From: Rhodeus uyekii
Lineage: Eukaryota; Chordata; Actinopteri; Cypriniformes; Acheilognathidae
Reading direction: 5' to 3'
Assembly: GCA_037043235.1 (NCBI GenBank)
Contig: JAWRVZ010000253.1
Location: 203,501 to 267,500 of the forward strand
DNA: 64,000 bases
The position numbers were made by a program, and so were the translations under genes. Numbering within the stretch: position 1 is the first letter of the stretch; every line of letters starts with the position of its first letter. Under the pieces are notes generated by a model that worked only from the letters and a program-made list of their open reading frames with translations, had not been told where the DNA came from and did no database searches. Below, one piece after another: positions 36,901-46,889 of this stretch.

Positions 36901-38478
36901 CGCGAGTGGAGTGTATCGTCACACACCTGGTGCTGTCATGAGATGCGACCCTACAAACGTCAGAATGCTCGAGTATGCCTGTTTCTTCTCGTCATAGTCG
37001 TGAGCTTGCCCATCACAGTTCGTCTGTGTTTGTGTGTGAGACGGTATGATGGTTGCCTGACACTATTTCAACTGTTTTACACACTTTTCTCAGCTGGTCA
37101 AAATACGTAGCTACACGCATACAACAAGTGCGTTTAGCCCAGAACACAGCATTGCTTTACATGTTGGGTTAGATATGAAAGTTGTCAAACTAGGTGCATT
37201 TAATCATGGTTGAAGCTAACCTCAGCAGGGCTGTGAGTCCAGACCAACTAATCTAGAGAAGCAGCCTTCATATGTGTGAACGCTCGTTCTCTCTCCATCA
37301 GGTGGTTTGACGTCGGCTGTCTGATCCTGGATGATCCTGGAAATGGGGTTCACATTGAGACGTTCACTCAGGCTACACCCGTGGCGCTGGAGTACGTACA
37401 GCAGGTAACCGCACTCGCTGCTGTCTGAAGTGGTTTTCACTCGTCTGGAGTGTTTTTGTGGTGCACAAAATCTTTCTTATTTCTCAGTTAATTTTGTTTA
37501 GCTATAAATAAACACGGCAATCATGGTTTAAAACTTTTAGTGCTCATCTGAATGAGGTGCTCTCAGCCTGATTAAAAACAAACTCTGGAGCCAAGTTAGT
37601 CATAAGAAAGCAATGTGACCCAACCAACTGAACAAGCTGTATCAATTCATGAACGGAAATACATGACATCAAAAGAAGCAGAAAAAAAACCTAAACAGCC
37701 CCATCTTAAATGTTGTCTAATTGCTCTTCTATGAAACGGGAAAGGTGTCACGATAAAATCTTCATTCCTGCTTTAATTGATTAATACATGTTAATGTGTT
37801 TGTTCTTCCTGCCAGTAGATGCACAGACACACACAGTGAGCATGTTTGTTCTTGTTTTATTACGAGCTCTGTCTTGTTCTCTTTTCGCTAGCACACGCTT
37901 CTCTGTTCAGCGTTTGTTTAAAGCCGGTGATTCCCTAGAGGCAGGAGATTTAGCGGCTCTGTGTCAACCTTTCTCACTCGTTTAGACGGCCCACACTGCC
38001 ACTCCCTCACCAGTCACGCGGCAGAGTAGCCAGTGCAACTTCTCTCTGTTTGCGGAGTGACGAAACATTCACAGGCGAGGGATTTTTCATCAGTGAAAGC
38101 CGTCCTGCCAGGTCAAAAATATAACAGGCTCCGTTAGAGTGGGAATGACGGCTACGTCCGTGTAACGATTCAGATCAAGTCCAAATAAGCCCACAGCGCT
38201 AACCATCAACTCCATCATTAAAGTGATGCTGTAAGCACTCAGTGTGTGTGTCTGTGTTTCCTCTGCAGGCGCAGGCGCTGACTCCTCCAGACTATAACCT
38301 GCGCTGGTCTGGTCTGCTAGTGACGGTCGGAGAGGTTCTGGAGAGAAGCGTGCCCAACGTCAGCCGCACAGACTGGCACCAGGCCTTCACCGGGATGTCC
38401 CGCCGACAGATGATCTACTCTGCTGCCAAGGCTATGGCTGGCATGTACAAACTGCGCTTGCCATCCAGGACAATGTGA
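30883..38478 (+). CDS. prrc1: prrc1, complete (8 coding exons, 431 aa)
   Basis: Proline-rich and coiled-coil containing 1. Known in mammals as a Golgi/ER-exit-site protein affecting COPII dynamics and as a PKA regulatory-subunit partner. Coding segments: 30883-30973, 33139-33516, 33939-34081, 34160-34262, 35857-36020, 36124-36227, 37302-37404, 38269-38478; 1296 nt with stop, 431 residues against about 445 in human. The N-terminal half is Pro/Ser/Ala-rich (MMEESGIESTPPS...). From about residue 190 comes the conserved domain (GGLWGFIKGVAGNPMVK, VTSDKEVKVAAVRDAF, GQSNIAPQPVGYAAG, NLRWSGLLVTVGEVLE). Family knowledge relates this domain to the non-canonical purine NTPase (DUF84) fold, with no shown enzyme activity. 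All junctions are GT-AG and in phase. The first of two adjacent ATG codons was taken as the start. Confidence 0.97.
31378..32465 (-). mobile_element. non-autonomous Tc1-like element in prrc1 intron 2
   Basis: TA dinucleotides flank CAGTTGTGGCCAACATTGTT at the left and its inverted counterpart (caattttggccatgactg) at the right. The long inverted repeats of about 200 bp contain a second inner copy of the ttggcaccc motif (IR/DR layout). Inside, on the minus strand at 31749-31958, is a remnant of the Tc1 N-terminal DNA-binding region (GTVANLPGRRRKR). The catalytic domain is absent. Confidence 0.85.
32688..32790. mobile_element. small inverted-repeat MITE
   Basis: Ends aggcgcatttcccaaaagca and, inverted, tgcttttgggaaacgcgccc. 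It is about 100 bp long with no coding sequence, in prrc1 intron 2. Confidence 0.6.
33139..33516 (+). CDS. prrc1: prrc1 exon 3 (proline/serine-rich)
   Basis: The longest prrc1 exon, encoding the low-complexity Pro/Ser/Ala/Gly region and the conserved YDITRGHAGRTPQTPLMPSF. Acceptor gttcag, donor CCAG|gtatca, phase 1 at both ends. Confidence 0.95.
33939..34081 (+). CDS. prrc1: prrc1 exon 4
   Basis: Encodes GIVTNPMMQQPV...SSPITFPEDAEDPR...APGGLWGFIK, linking the proline-rich part to the folded domain. Acceptor ctgcag, donor AAG|gtactg. Confidence 0.95.
34160..34262 (+). CDS. prrc1: prrc1 exon 5
   Basis: Encodes GVAGNPMVKTVLDKTKHSVE through LDPGMAPYI, nearly identical to the vertebrate protein. 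The intron before it is only 78 nt. Donor ATCA|gtgagt. Confidence 0.96.
34795..35390. mobile_element. probable non-autonomous DNA element in prrc1 intron
   Basis: Inverted terminal sequences gtttacgagtttaattcg (left) and ctcgtaaaccgaggtattac (right), with repeated gctcgtacacc motifs inside both ends. Family not identified; no transposase frame. Confidence 0.5.
35857..36020 (+). CDS. prrc1: prrc1 exon 6
   Basis: Encodes KSGGDVDIVVTSDKEVKVAA through NIAPQPVGYAAGVK, the core of the DUF84-like fold. The acceptor follows a short (GT)n tract. Donor AAG|gtgaac. Confidence 0.96.
36124..36227 (+). CDS. prrc1: prrc1 exon 7
   Basis: Encodes GAQERIDSLRRAAVIHEKQP through SVENFIAELFPD plus two bases of a lysine codon completed by the next exon. 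Acceptor tttgtag, donor ACAA|gtaaga. Confidence 0.96.
36228..37301. other. prrc1 intron 7, nothing recognised
   Basis: AT-rich, no element ends or domains identified. Confidence 0.5.
37302..37404 (+). CDS. prrc1: prrc1 exon 8
   Basis: Encodes WFDVGCLILDDPGNGVHIET through ALEYVQQ. It completes the split lysine codon. Acceptor ccatcag, donor CAG|gtaacc. Confidence 0.96.
37405..38268. other. prrc1 intron 8, nothing recognised
   Basis: No exon or element identified. The 65-codon frame at 37788-37985 has no family match. Confidence 0.5.
38269..38478 (+). CDS. prrc1: prrc1 exon 9 (last coding exon)
   Basis: Encodes AQALTPPDYNLRWSGLLVTV through GMSRRQMIYSAAKAMAGMYK and the end LRLPSRTM, stop TGA 38476-38478. 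An AATAAA at 38745-38750 is a candidate polyadenylation signal. Confidence 0.96.
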   Translation, partial: AQALTPPDYNLRWSGLLVTVGEVLERSVPNVSRTDWHQAFTGMSRRQMIYSAAKAMAGMYKLRLPSRTM

Positions 38479-40146
38479 ACATCAGACGCCGTCATACGGA
38501 CCACAGATTCCCGGGATAGCACAGGAATCCACATTCCATCTGTAGGTGTCCTGTCCCGTCACAAGGCTGAGCCCAGTCAAAATACCCAACGAGATTTAGA
38601 TCAAGAACATTTAGATCAGCTGCGCTTCTGCATCAGGTCTGCAATGAACCAGTTACTGGGCAGGATAGCCCAAATCTCATTTTTAAATTAATGATTGAAT
38701 TTAATACACCATGCCCTTGATTATATTTGAGTTTGACTGAGATTAATAAATAGTGTCCCCTTTGAAATGGATTAAAACATGTGTCGAGACCAGAATGCAT
38801 CTGTTGTCCCACAGAGGGTCCGTCTCTTTTAACTCACCGAAGGAAAGATGATTCTCTGTTGACCAGATTCACTATGCTTGTTTACATTTATGATCAAATA
38901 TTTTGACTTGGAAGTTTTTAAATCAACCCACTGAAACTCAAATCAGCATTGTGAATATATCGTTTTGGATCTTATTGTAAAGTGTTTTCTCTTCATCCAA
39001 ATCATCATCTTCAAACGTTGTTATAATGTTTTTGTCTGCACGATTGTTTCTTCCACAACTTCAAGTCCATGTGTGTGTTTACCGCGGTGATCTGACATCC
39101 CATCACTAGCTCTGCTGTGTCTATAAACCAGCCCGTTACTATAGATGTTGCTACATGAACCGATCGTAAATCAATACTGCAGTTACCAATGATAACGATT
39201 GCTCAGAGCGACACAGGAAGCGAACCCGCTGACCCGAGCATGACCTCTGAGCGACCCCTGATGTGTAGCACATGAACACAGACTGTGTGTTTGATGTCAT
39301 GGACCGAAAGAGTGGGTGAAAATCTAGAACTGCCTTTACGTGCTTGTAATATTTCTCCAGAGCAACTGTGGATGATTTTGTTTCATGCCATTCTACAAAC
39401 GTGCCTTTGACCAGCAAACGAGTAAAATCTTTTAGTAAAGCCTCATGTTGTTCTGTTGTGTTTTTGCTGCCTGCTGTAGGAAATATCACCAGTCATGTTC
39501 TCGTTTTGCATTTAAATGGAGTTTTCCCCTTTTTAAAATAGACCACGTTTAACAAACAAGCTTTATCATATCCCAGTTTAGTATGCAGAATCGCATTTGA
39601 AGTTGCACGTCATTCCTGAATTTCGTTCTCTAACTGTTAGTATCACTGACTGGTGAGTGAATTAGCCGTTTAAAAATATGATCAATGTCAGTGGAAGTAT
39701 AAATGGGAGCTTACTAGTTGAGTAACTAAAACTAAATGGCACAAACAATCGAAGAGCCCAAGAGCTGCACCACTGACATTGTATCAATGCATGATCAGTT
39801 TGTGCTGTAGGATATTGACGTTTAATGAGGGTTCTGTAGTCTCGAGCACGAGGTCCCACACATGCTCATGTCAGACAGGAGAATTATTTTTCACATGGTT
39901 TTTCTGTCATAGACATTGCGATTTCGAGACGGTCACCACTGCCCCTCCTGGCCAATCTAGTAATCCACTGGCTCACACATCCGAACAGATTTCTCTTCAC
40001 ACCGGTAGAGTTATTGTTATTGAACATTTGAGTCATACTCCTCCACGCTTTCTTGAGTTTACACTGTACAGCCTGATCTTCTGTCGTATATTAATATCTG
40101 AGCGCTGGAACAGTCCCTGACTGCCTAAAACATGCTTCAGTGACTG
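38479..40146. other. prrc1 3' UTR and downstream sequence
   Basis: Begins with the prrc1 3' UTR (AATAAA at 38745). A 112-codon minus-strand frame (39151-39489) is the longest open frame here and is unrecognised. No repeat family was identified. Confidence 0.45.
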
Positions 40147-40480
40147 ATGAAATATAATCTTGATTTTACGGTCTTAGGTCATTTTAGAACAATTGCTAAT
40201 CTTGCATTTCTTCTGGAGGTTCTGGAAAAGGTGGTGCTCGCTCAGTTACAGCCCTTTTTGCGTTCAACCCAATATAAAACTTTCCATTCAGGTTTAAATC
40301 ATGTCATAGTGCTAAATCTGCCTTTATGGAAGTGACAAACAATATTTTGTGTGCTACGGATGATGGTAATGCTGTTGCGTTGGTACTTTTAGAGCTTAGA
40401 TCAGTATTTGATCATAAAATTCTCATTTTTCTCGACTGGAAAATTGTGTAGACTTTCAGGTTCTGTTTTAAAGGTATTGG
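40147..40480 (+). pseudogene. decayed L2-like LINE reverse transcriptase fragment
   Basis: Translation across frames shows LGHFRTIANLAFLLEVLEKV, VLAQLQPFL and ILCATDDGNAVALVLLELRS. These resemble the fingers/palm region (RPISNLPFLSKVLEKVV, ..VLLDLSAAFDT) of L2/CR1-type elements. Frameshifts and stops throughout. Confidence 0.65.
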
Positions 40481-41128
40481 ATGTTTTACATCACAAAACA
40501 ACACAAATAAAGCACACGCACACGTGTCTGCTCCTCACTTTCAAGCACTATCATTCGTGGAGAGTGAACAAACTGTAATATCTGCTGTCTCTTCACATAA
40601 AGGAATGGCTTTACTGGATTCAGCTTTATGCTGTAATTGGGATGGTGTTATAGCTCCTATTGTTTCCATCTCAACAAACACCTGTGCTGCATTTAGAAAT
40701 GTACAACTTCCTCACAAAGAATGCGATAGTTATCTCAGCAAATGAAAAACACAAGCTTTTACAGCCGTAAACATCTTGTACCAAAAACAGAACAGCTGGC
40801 TCATTCCCACTTGGATTTAAACCATCTGAACCCGAGCATCGGCTCGTTCAACATAACATAACATTCCCTCAAAACAGATTCTCTGGTGATTGAGAGCCGC
40901 ACCGAACAGACGTGTTCTGCTGATCTCTAGCTAACCAGCTATTAGATAAAGCATTTACTTTGATTTTCTATATTCAAACATTAGAGAATAAGGATGAATA
41001 CTGTCTAAAACTCTCACTGAGAGAAAGGACATGTTTATCAGTATGTTTTGGGGAAAGTTTCTTGTTTAGACCCAGAGCTTGACAAACTTTAGCCTTGAAG
41101 AAGCTGCGTATCCTGTATCTCTATCTCT

Positions 41129-41163
<35 letters not shown>

Positions 41164-41439
41164 CTTTAAGAGATCAGTACGGGTGAGATGACCAACTGAC
41201 ACTGCAAGCAGACAGAATGACTTGTTTTTCACACGCATAGAAAGCAGTTCTGTAAAGGTCACTCAGTGCCTAAACCTGAGGCCTTGCTGTGAACCATGTG
41301 ATTGAAGATATGTTTCTGTCCATGAGTGGATCATTTCTAAGTGTATCTATTTCTTTGTCAATCAGAATCATTTAACCTTCAGTAATGCTTCCTGTGAGAA
41401 TTTAACTTAACATTAAAAAAATTTAACATTATTATTCCA
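40481..41439. other. intergenic sequence, little recognised
   Basis: Contains a short (GT)n at 41132-41161. No gene or clear element. Confidence 0.5.
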
Positions 41440-41823
41440 GAGATTGTTGGTGATTATAAAATATTTTCCTAATGGCAAGACTTTGGGGCCAGAAGGTTTT
41501 GGTCTTGAATTATACAAAGAAAATTCTGGAACGCTAGCTCTCCTTTTAATGAGGATGTTCACTCTTTCATCCGTAACTCCCTGAAAAATTCCCTGACACA
41601 TTATACGATGTTAATATATCACTAACACTGAAAGAGTGTAGAGATGAGACTGAGCTTTCATCTTATCGACCTATTGCATTTTTTTACACAATTTTAACAC
41701 AATTTTTTACACAATGAATAGCTAATAGGTTAAATTAATGAATTTCATCCATTATACATATGGATCAAACTGTTTTTATTTGTGTTAATGTTAAGAAGAT
41801 TAATTAATATAATGTACCCTAAG
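41440..41823 (+). pseudogene. L1-like reverse transcriptase fragment, part 1
   Basis: Frames give LGPEGFGLELYKENSGTLA, LLMRMF, then ELSSYRPIA and a decayed LNEFHPLYI stretch. These correspond to the GPDGFxxEFYK and SYRPISLLN motifs of fish L1 reverse transcriptase. The fragment is interrupted at 41819-41823 by the LTR retrotransposon and resumes at 46364. Confidence 0.7.
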
Positions 41824-42682
41824 TGTTACGTCTCCCTATTTAAGAGGGTCAAAGAACCACCTAAAAAGGGTCAGTAACATATTTATGAAAGTAAAAGTAA
41901 AGAAAAGAAAAGAACGGGTTCAATTACTGAGACGAAGCATGAGTGTGAGATGAATCAGGCAGAGACATGGATCAAAATAATACTTTGTTTAGTAATTCAA
42001 AAGTAATATAAACACCCAGTTGCTTTACAAATCAATAGTGGATGGTAGTAAAGAAAATATATACAAAAACATGGAACATGAAAGTGTGGGACTATGAGCG
42101 GGGACCAAATCAAAGAAATCAACAAAACATAAACAGCTAACTTATTAGTAAATGCCCTTATCTACCTTAAAAAAGTAAATACAAAAGTAAACTCCTACTA
42201 AACTACACTAACAAACATAAATACATAGAATAGCCGCCGCTCCTTACCTGGTGTATATAACAGTCACAGAAACCTACGTGCGCAATGTAAGTCACGTGAC
42301 ATGCTTCCCTAATCCCAACACTCCAAGTCCAAAATAAACAAATCAGTGTTGAAGCAAAGTTGTAAACAAAACCAAATCTTCCAAAACAAAGTTTACCAAC
42401 AGAACTTCAAACAATGAAAATCAAAACACAAGCAAACAGAAAACAAACAAACGAAAGAAAACACGCCTCTCACTTCCTCCAGTCACTTCCGGGTCTTTAT
42501 ACAGGTGACATCGGCTCTGATTGGTTCCAGAGGAAGGTTGTCCTTTGTGGGCAAATGGTGATTGACATCCGAGTCGACCAATCGTGAACCTATAAACAGA
42601 TGACAGAAAAGAGGGAGAGAGAGAGAGAAAGATAGAAAAAGAAAAAACCCAAATTCTGCCAAAATACGTCATGGACGTAACA
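41824..42682 (-). repeat. 3' LTR of the Gmr1-like element
   Basis: 859-bp LTR, lacking one ctaa unit present in the other LTR (near 42210) and differing by ctcac versus ctccc near 42470. Confidence 0.9.
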
Positions 42683-42760
42683 CCCCCCTCCTTAAGAACA
42701 AACTTCTATACCTCATATAGAATTTGACAAAACTCAAGTAGAGAAAGATCTCACACCTCT

Positions 42761-43484
42761 TTAAACTCTGGATAAAGCATCTGCCACAACATTATCCACA
42801 CCTCTCTTGTACTTTATTTCCAGGTTATAATTTTGAACAATGAGAAACCATCTCATTAATCTCTGGTTCTGATTGTACATCCGTAGAAGGAAAGTCAGTG
42901 GGTTATGGTCAGTATATACTGTTACAGGAAGAACGGTGGAACCAACATACACATCAAAATGTTGAAGTGCTAACAGTAACGCTAGAGCCTCCTTCTCAAT
43001 AGCGGAATAGTGACGTTGATGTTTATTAAACTTCTTTGAAAAGTAACAAACCGGATGATTAATTCCATCCTTACCCTCCTGCAACAACACTGCACCCGCT
43101 CCCACCTCGCTGGCATCAACTTCCAACATTAATGGTGTGGAAAAGTCTGGGGCAGACAACACAGGTTCACTACACAACAAAGCTTTGATGTTATCAAAAG
43201 CATTCTGACATTCAGGTGACCATGTGAAAGTAGTAGAAGGACTAAGCAAGGCGGTTAAGGGACAAGCCACAGAAGAAAACTTCCAGCAAAAACAACGATA
43301 ATACCCGGCCATGCCTAAAAACCGACGCAACTCACGTCTCGTAACCGGCACAGGAAAATCATTAATAGCCGAAACTTTAGCTGACAGAGTACGGACTTCG
43401 CCCTTCCCCACCTGTTTACCCAAGTAGGTCTCTGTAGCCTTTCCAATCTCACATGTAGAACAAAGTCTAAGACAAAAGAGAAAT
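42761..43484 (-). pseudogene. retrotransposon pol fragment (RT connection and RNase H)
   Basis: Minus-strand frame with RRELRRFLGMAGYYRCFC (RT thumb/connection), then LMLEVDASEVGAGAVL, YSAIEKEALALLLAL and VTVYTDHNPLTFLL. These carry the RNase H acidic residues (VDAS, E of EKEAL, TDHNP). It ends VVADALSRV then a stop close to the LTR. The frame runs on upstream only because the minisatellite has no stops. RT catalytic motifs are absent. Confidence 0.85.
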
Positions 43485-44320
43485 ACAGAGTCCAGGACAG
43501 TCTCGGGGGAGAGACACAAACCGAGTCCAGGACAGTCTCGGGGGAGAGACACAAACCGAGTCCAGGACAGTCTCGGGGGAGAGACACAAACCGAGTCCAG
43601 GACAGTCTCGGGGGAGAGACACAAACCGAGTCCAGGACAGTCTCGGGGGAGAGACACAAACCGAGTCCAGGACAGTCTCGGGGGAGAGACACAAACCGAG
43701 TCCAGGACAGTCTCGGGGGAGAGACACAAACCGAGTCCAGGACAGTCTCGGGGGAGAGACACAAACCGAGTCCAGGACAGTCTCGGGGGAGAGACACAAA
43801 CCGAGTCCAGGACAGTCTCGGGGGAGAGACACAAACCGAGTCCAGGACAGTCTCGGGGGAGAGACACAAACCGAGTCCAGGACAGTCTCGGGGGAGAGAC
43901 ACAAACCGAGTCCAGGACAGTCTCGGGGGAGAGACACAAACCGAGTCCAGGACAGTCTCGGGGGAGAGACACAAACCGAGTCCAGGACAGTCTCGGGGGA
44001 GAGACACAAACCGAGTCCAGGACAGTCTCGGGGGAGAGACACAAACCGAGTCCAGGACAGTCTCGGGGGAGAGACACAAACCGAGTCCAGGACAGTCTCG
44101 GGGGAGAGACACAAACCGAGTCCAGGACAGTCTCGGGGGAGAGACACAAACCGAGTCCAGGACAGTCTCGGGGGAGAGACACAAACCGAGTCCAGGACAG
44201 TCTCGGGGGAGAGACACAAACCGAGTCCAGGACAGTCTCGGGGGAGAGACACAAACCGAGTCCAGGACAGTCTCGGGGGAGAGACACAAACCGAGTCCAG
44301 GACAGTCTCGGGGGAGAGAC
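43485..44320. repeat. 35-bp perfect minisatellite inside retrotransposon
   Basis: About 24 tandem copies of a 35-bp unit whose core reads tctcgggggagagacacaaa; the next unit starts exactly 35 bases later throughout. All copies look identical by eye. Three units make 105 bp (35 codons), so all minus-strand frames stay open and carry the same peptide in shifted phase. It sits at the junction between gag and the pol remnant. Confidence 0.97.
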
Positions 44321-44416
44321 ACCTCAAGAAGAAAAATTGCACAATCCTCACAAGCAATGTCCGTTCAGAGCAGACAGAGATGCAACTCCTCCAGTACTAA
44401 AAGTTCTCTCAATGAT

Positions 44417-45379
44417 TTAAAAATCAATCTTACTAGAAATGCACCCTTTATCGAAGAGATCGTTTTTCTCTTGTGCAAATTCTAAAAAAGTTTGAGAAGC
44501 GGTTTTCTTGCGATTTCGAAAATGTTGTCTGTAAGCCTCTGGTACTAATTCATATACCCTAAGAATGGTCGTTTTAATTACGTCATACTTAAGACCATCT
44601 TCTAACGATAGGGTAGAATAAACTTCCAATGCTTTACCAACCAATTTGCACTGCAAAAGTAGTGACCAAACATCCTTTGGCCAACCTAAGGAAGTTGCTA
44701 TTCTCTCAAAAGCGTTAAAATAACTGTCCACTTCAGACTCTCTAAAATTCGGTACCAAGGCAATATGCCTTCCCACATCAAATGTGGTAGAACCAGAATA
44801 AGCCGAATTGTCACTCACCGGCAGGAAGTTCCGCTGCATAGAGGAGACTGAAGTAGCCTGCGCCGCTTCTATCTCCAATTTACGGAGCTGTACTTCCTTC
44901 TCTGCCTCAATTTCAAGCTGACGGATTCGCAGACGTAGATCCAGCTCTTCTCGGCGGGCTTGTGCTCGTGCTTCCATGTCCTTACGTGCCATTCGCACTT
45001 TAGCCTGTGAATCACCCCTCGTACTGGGAGTAAATGGTGAAAAAGGCTCAAAAGAAGGTAAAACACCAGCCTCAACAGTGGCCTCCACCACTATCGGAGC
45101 TATTTCTACCTCATCTTTACCAGCGTCGCACACTTCTTGCCCCTCGCCAAAGGGATCAGTCTCTTCATCAACGTCAGAAAATTTCAAAATCTCCAATTCA
45201 GACAGCCGATCTATTACCTTAGCTTTAATTTGCCTCTTTAGTAATTGCTTCGAAATAGGAATCTGAAAGTGGTCAGCTATTGTTAACAAATCCTCCTTCC
45301 TACAAGTTTCAATCACCTCCAATGAGGGATTATCAATGAAACACTGCAAATTAAATACCATCAAGAAGCCTAACCACAA
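44417..45379 (-). CDS. retrotransposon gag with SCAN-like capsid domain
   Basis: 320 codons without a break. N-terminal segment FIDNPSLEVIETCRKEDLL, an acidic linker, a charged coiled coil (REELDLRLRIRQLEIEAEKE), then a capsid domain with FNAFERIATSLGWPKDVWSL and ELVPEAYRQHFRN. The last motif is a hallmark of the SCAN fold, which is known to derive from Gmr1-like gypsy gag. No zinc knuckle, and the frame stops at 44417 close to the minisatellite, so the C terminus is probably lost. Codon integrity fits a recent insertion. Confidence 0.8.
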   Translation of the reverse strand: MWLGFLMVFNLQCFIDNPSLEVIETCRKEDLLTIADHFQIPISKQLLKRQIKAKVIDRLSELEILKFSDVDEETDPFGEGQEVCDAGKDEVEIAPIVVEATVEAGVLPSFEPFSPFTPSTRGDSQAKVRMARKDMEARAQARREELDLRLRIRQLEIEAEKEVQLRKLEIEAAQATSVSSMQRNFLPVSDNSAYSGSTTFDVGRHIALVPNFRESEVDSYFNAFERIATSLGWPKDVWSLLLQCKLVGKALEVYSTLSLEDGLKYDVIKTTILRVYELVPEAYRQHFRNRKKTASQTFLEFAQEKNDLFDKGCISSKIDF

Positions 45380-45500
45380 CTTGCGTTAACAAGCTCAAAT
45401 ACAGACAACATACAAATTAATCTCTGCCAAAAACTAAATCTCTGCCACAATCAAGTCACACACAGCTTGATAACAGTAACAAACGATGAGCCCCCAATTA

Positions 45501-46363
45501 TGTTACGTCTCCCTATTTAAGAGGGTCAAAGAACCACCTAAAAAGGGTCAGTAACATATTTATGAAAGTAAAAGTAAAGAAAAGAAAAGAACGGGTTCAA
45601 TTACTGAGACGAAGCATGAGTGTGAGATGAATCAGGCAGAGACATGGATCAAAATAATACTTTGTTTAGTAATTCAAAAGTAATATAAACACCCAGTTGC
45701 TTTACAAATCAATAGTGGATGGTAGTAAAGAAAATATATACAAAAACATGGAACATGAAAGTGTGGGACTATGAGCGGGGACCAAATCAAAGAAATCAAC
45801 AAAACATAAACAGCTAACTTATTAGTAAATGCCCTTATCTACCTTAAAAAAGTAAATACAAAAGTAAACTCCTACTAAACTACACTAACTAACAAACATA
45901 AATACATAGAATAGCCGCCGCTCCTTACCTGGTGTATATAACAGTCACAGAAACCTACGTGCGCAATGTAAGTCACGTGACATGCTTCCCTAATCCCAAC
46001 ACTCCAAGTCCAAAATAAACAAATCAGTGTTGAAGCAAAGTTGTAAACAAAACCAAATCTTCCAAAACAAAGTTTACCAACAGAACTTCAAACAATGAAA
46101 ATCAAAACACAAGCAAACAGAAAACAAACAAACGAAAGAAAACACGCCTCTCCCTTCCTCCAGTCACTTCCGGGTCTTTATACAGGTGACATCGGCTCTG
46201 ATTGGTTCCAGAGGAAGGTTGTCCTTTGTGGGCAAATGGTGATTGACATCCGAGTCGACCAATCGTGAACCTATAAACAGATGACAGAAAAGAGGGAGAG
46301 AGAGAGAGAAAGATAGAAAAAGAAAAAACCCAAATTCTGCCAAAATACGTCATGGACGTAACA
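45501..46363 (-). repeat. 5' LTR of the Gmr1-like element
   Basis: 863-bp LTR, including a minus-strand TATATA box-like stretch (near 45935) that could start the element transcript. Confidence 0.9.
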
Positions 46364-46889
46364 CTAAGTAAGAAAGGCTGTGTCTGCTCTGTGGATTTGG
46401 AAGTGGTTTTGTGCCATGAATTACAAGATTATATGCTCACCCAAACTCTTCCATAGTCACAAATCGAGAAAAGTCAGAGTAATTTGTATTACATCGAGGG
46501 GCATGTCAAGGATGTCCCCTCAGAGCTTTGCTTTTTGCATCTGCGATTGAACCCCTTGTGATCAGGGTTAGAACCATCCATCTATCGAGTCTGTAAGACT
46601 GGGTAATGTAGATCATTACATTTCCTTATATGCAAATTATGTTGCTCTCTTCCTGTCGAATCCAGAGCAGTCAGTTCCTTCACTGTTAGATCCTATAAAT
46701 GTATTTGGTGCAGTGTCTGGATGTTCAATCAGTTGGCAGAAGAGTGAATTCTTCAAGTGCTGACCTTGATACTAAAAGAATAATAATCATAATCTCCCTT
46801 TCCAAAATCACAGACAGACTTAACTATTTTGGAGTTCTTCAGTCAAAAAACGCTAAAATATTTTATATGTCCAATTTTCTTCAAAAATA
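46364..46889 (+). pseudogene. L1-like reverse transcriptase fragment, part 2
   Basis: Resumes after the LTR element with WIWKWFCAMNY-like, RGTCQGCPL-like and ISLYANYVALFLSNPEQSVP (decayed YADD catalytic box), then VFGAVSGCSINWQKSEFF. Collinear with part 1. It ends at the TA insertion site of the Tc1-like element. Confidence 0.75.

Larger units (their letters stand above)
41824..46363 (-). mobile_element. young non-autonomous Ty3/gypsy element with SCAN-like gag (Gmr1-like)
   Basis: LTRs at 41824-42682 and 45501-46363 (TGTTACG...CGTAACA), flanked by perfect CTAAG duplications (41819-41823 and 46364-46368). By eye the LTRs differ by one 4-bp indel and one substitution. On the minus strand, TTGGGGGCTCATC two bases inside the 5' LTR resembles a tRNA-Pro primer site. 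A purine tract AAGGAGGGGGG abuts the 3' LTR. The internal region is only 2.8 kb: gag, a 35-bp minisatellite and the C-terminal part of pol. Protease, integrase and the reverse transcriptase core are missing, so movement must have been helped in trans (inference). RNase H ending about 80 bp from the 3' LTR fits the Gmr1 order with integrase upstream of RT. Confidence 0.85.

Noticed and set aside
43485..44357. 508-, 335- and 296-codon frames as novel repetitive proteins
   Set aside because: The repeated part is a 35-bp minisatellite without minus-strand stops. Only the pol and gag segments at either side have protein homology.
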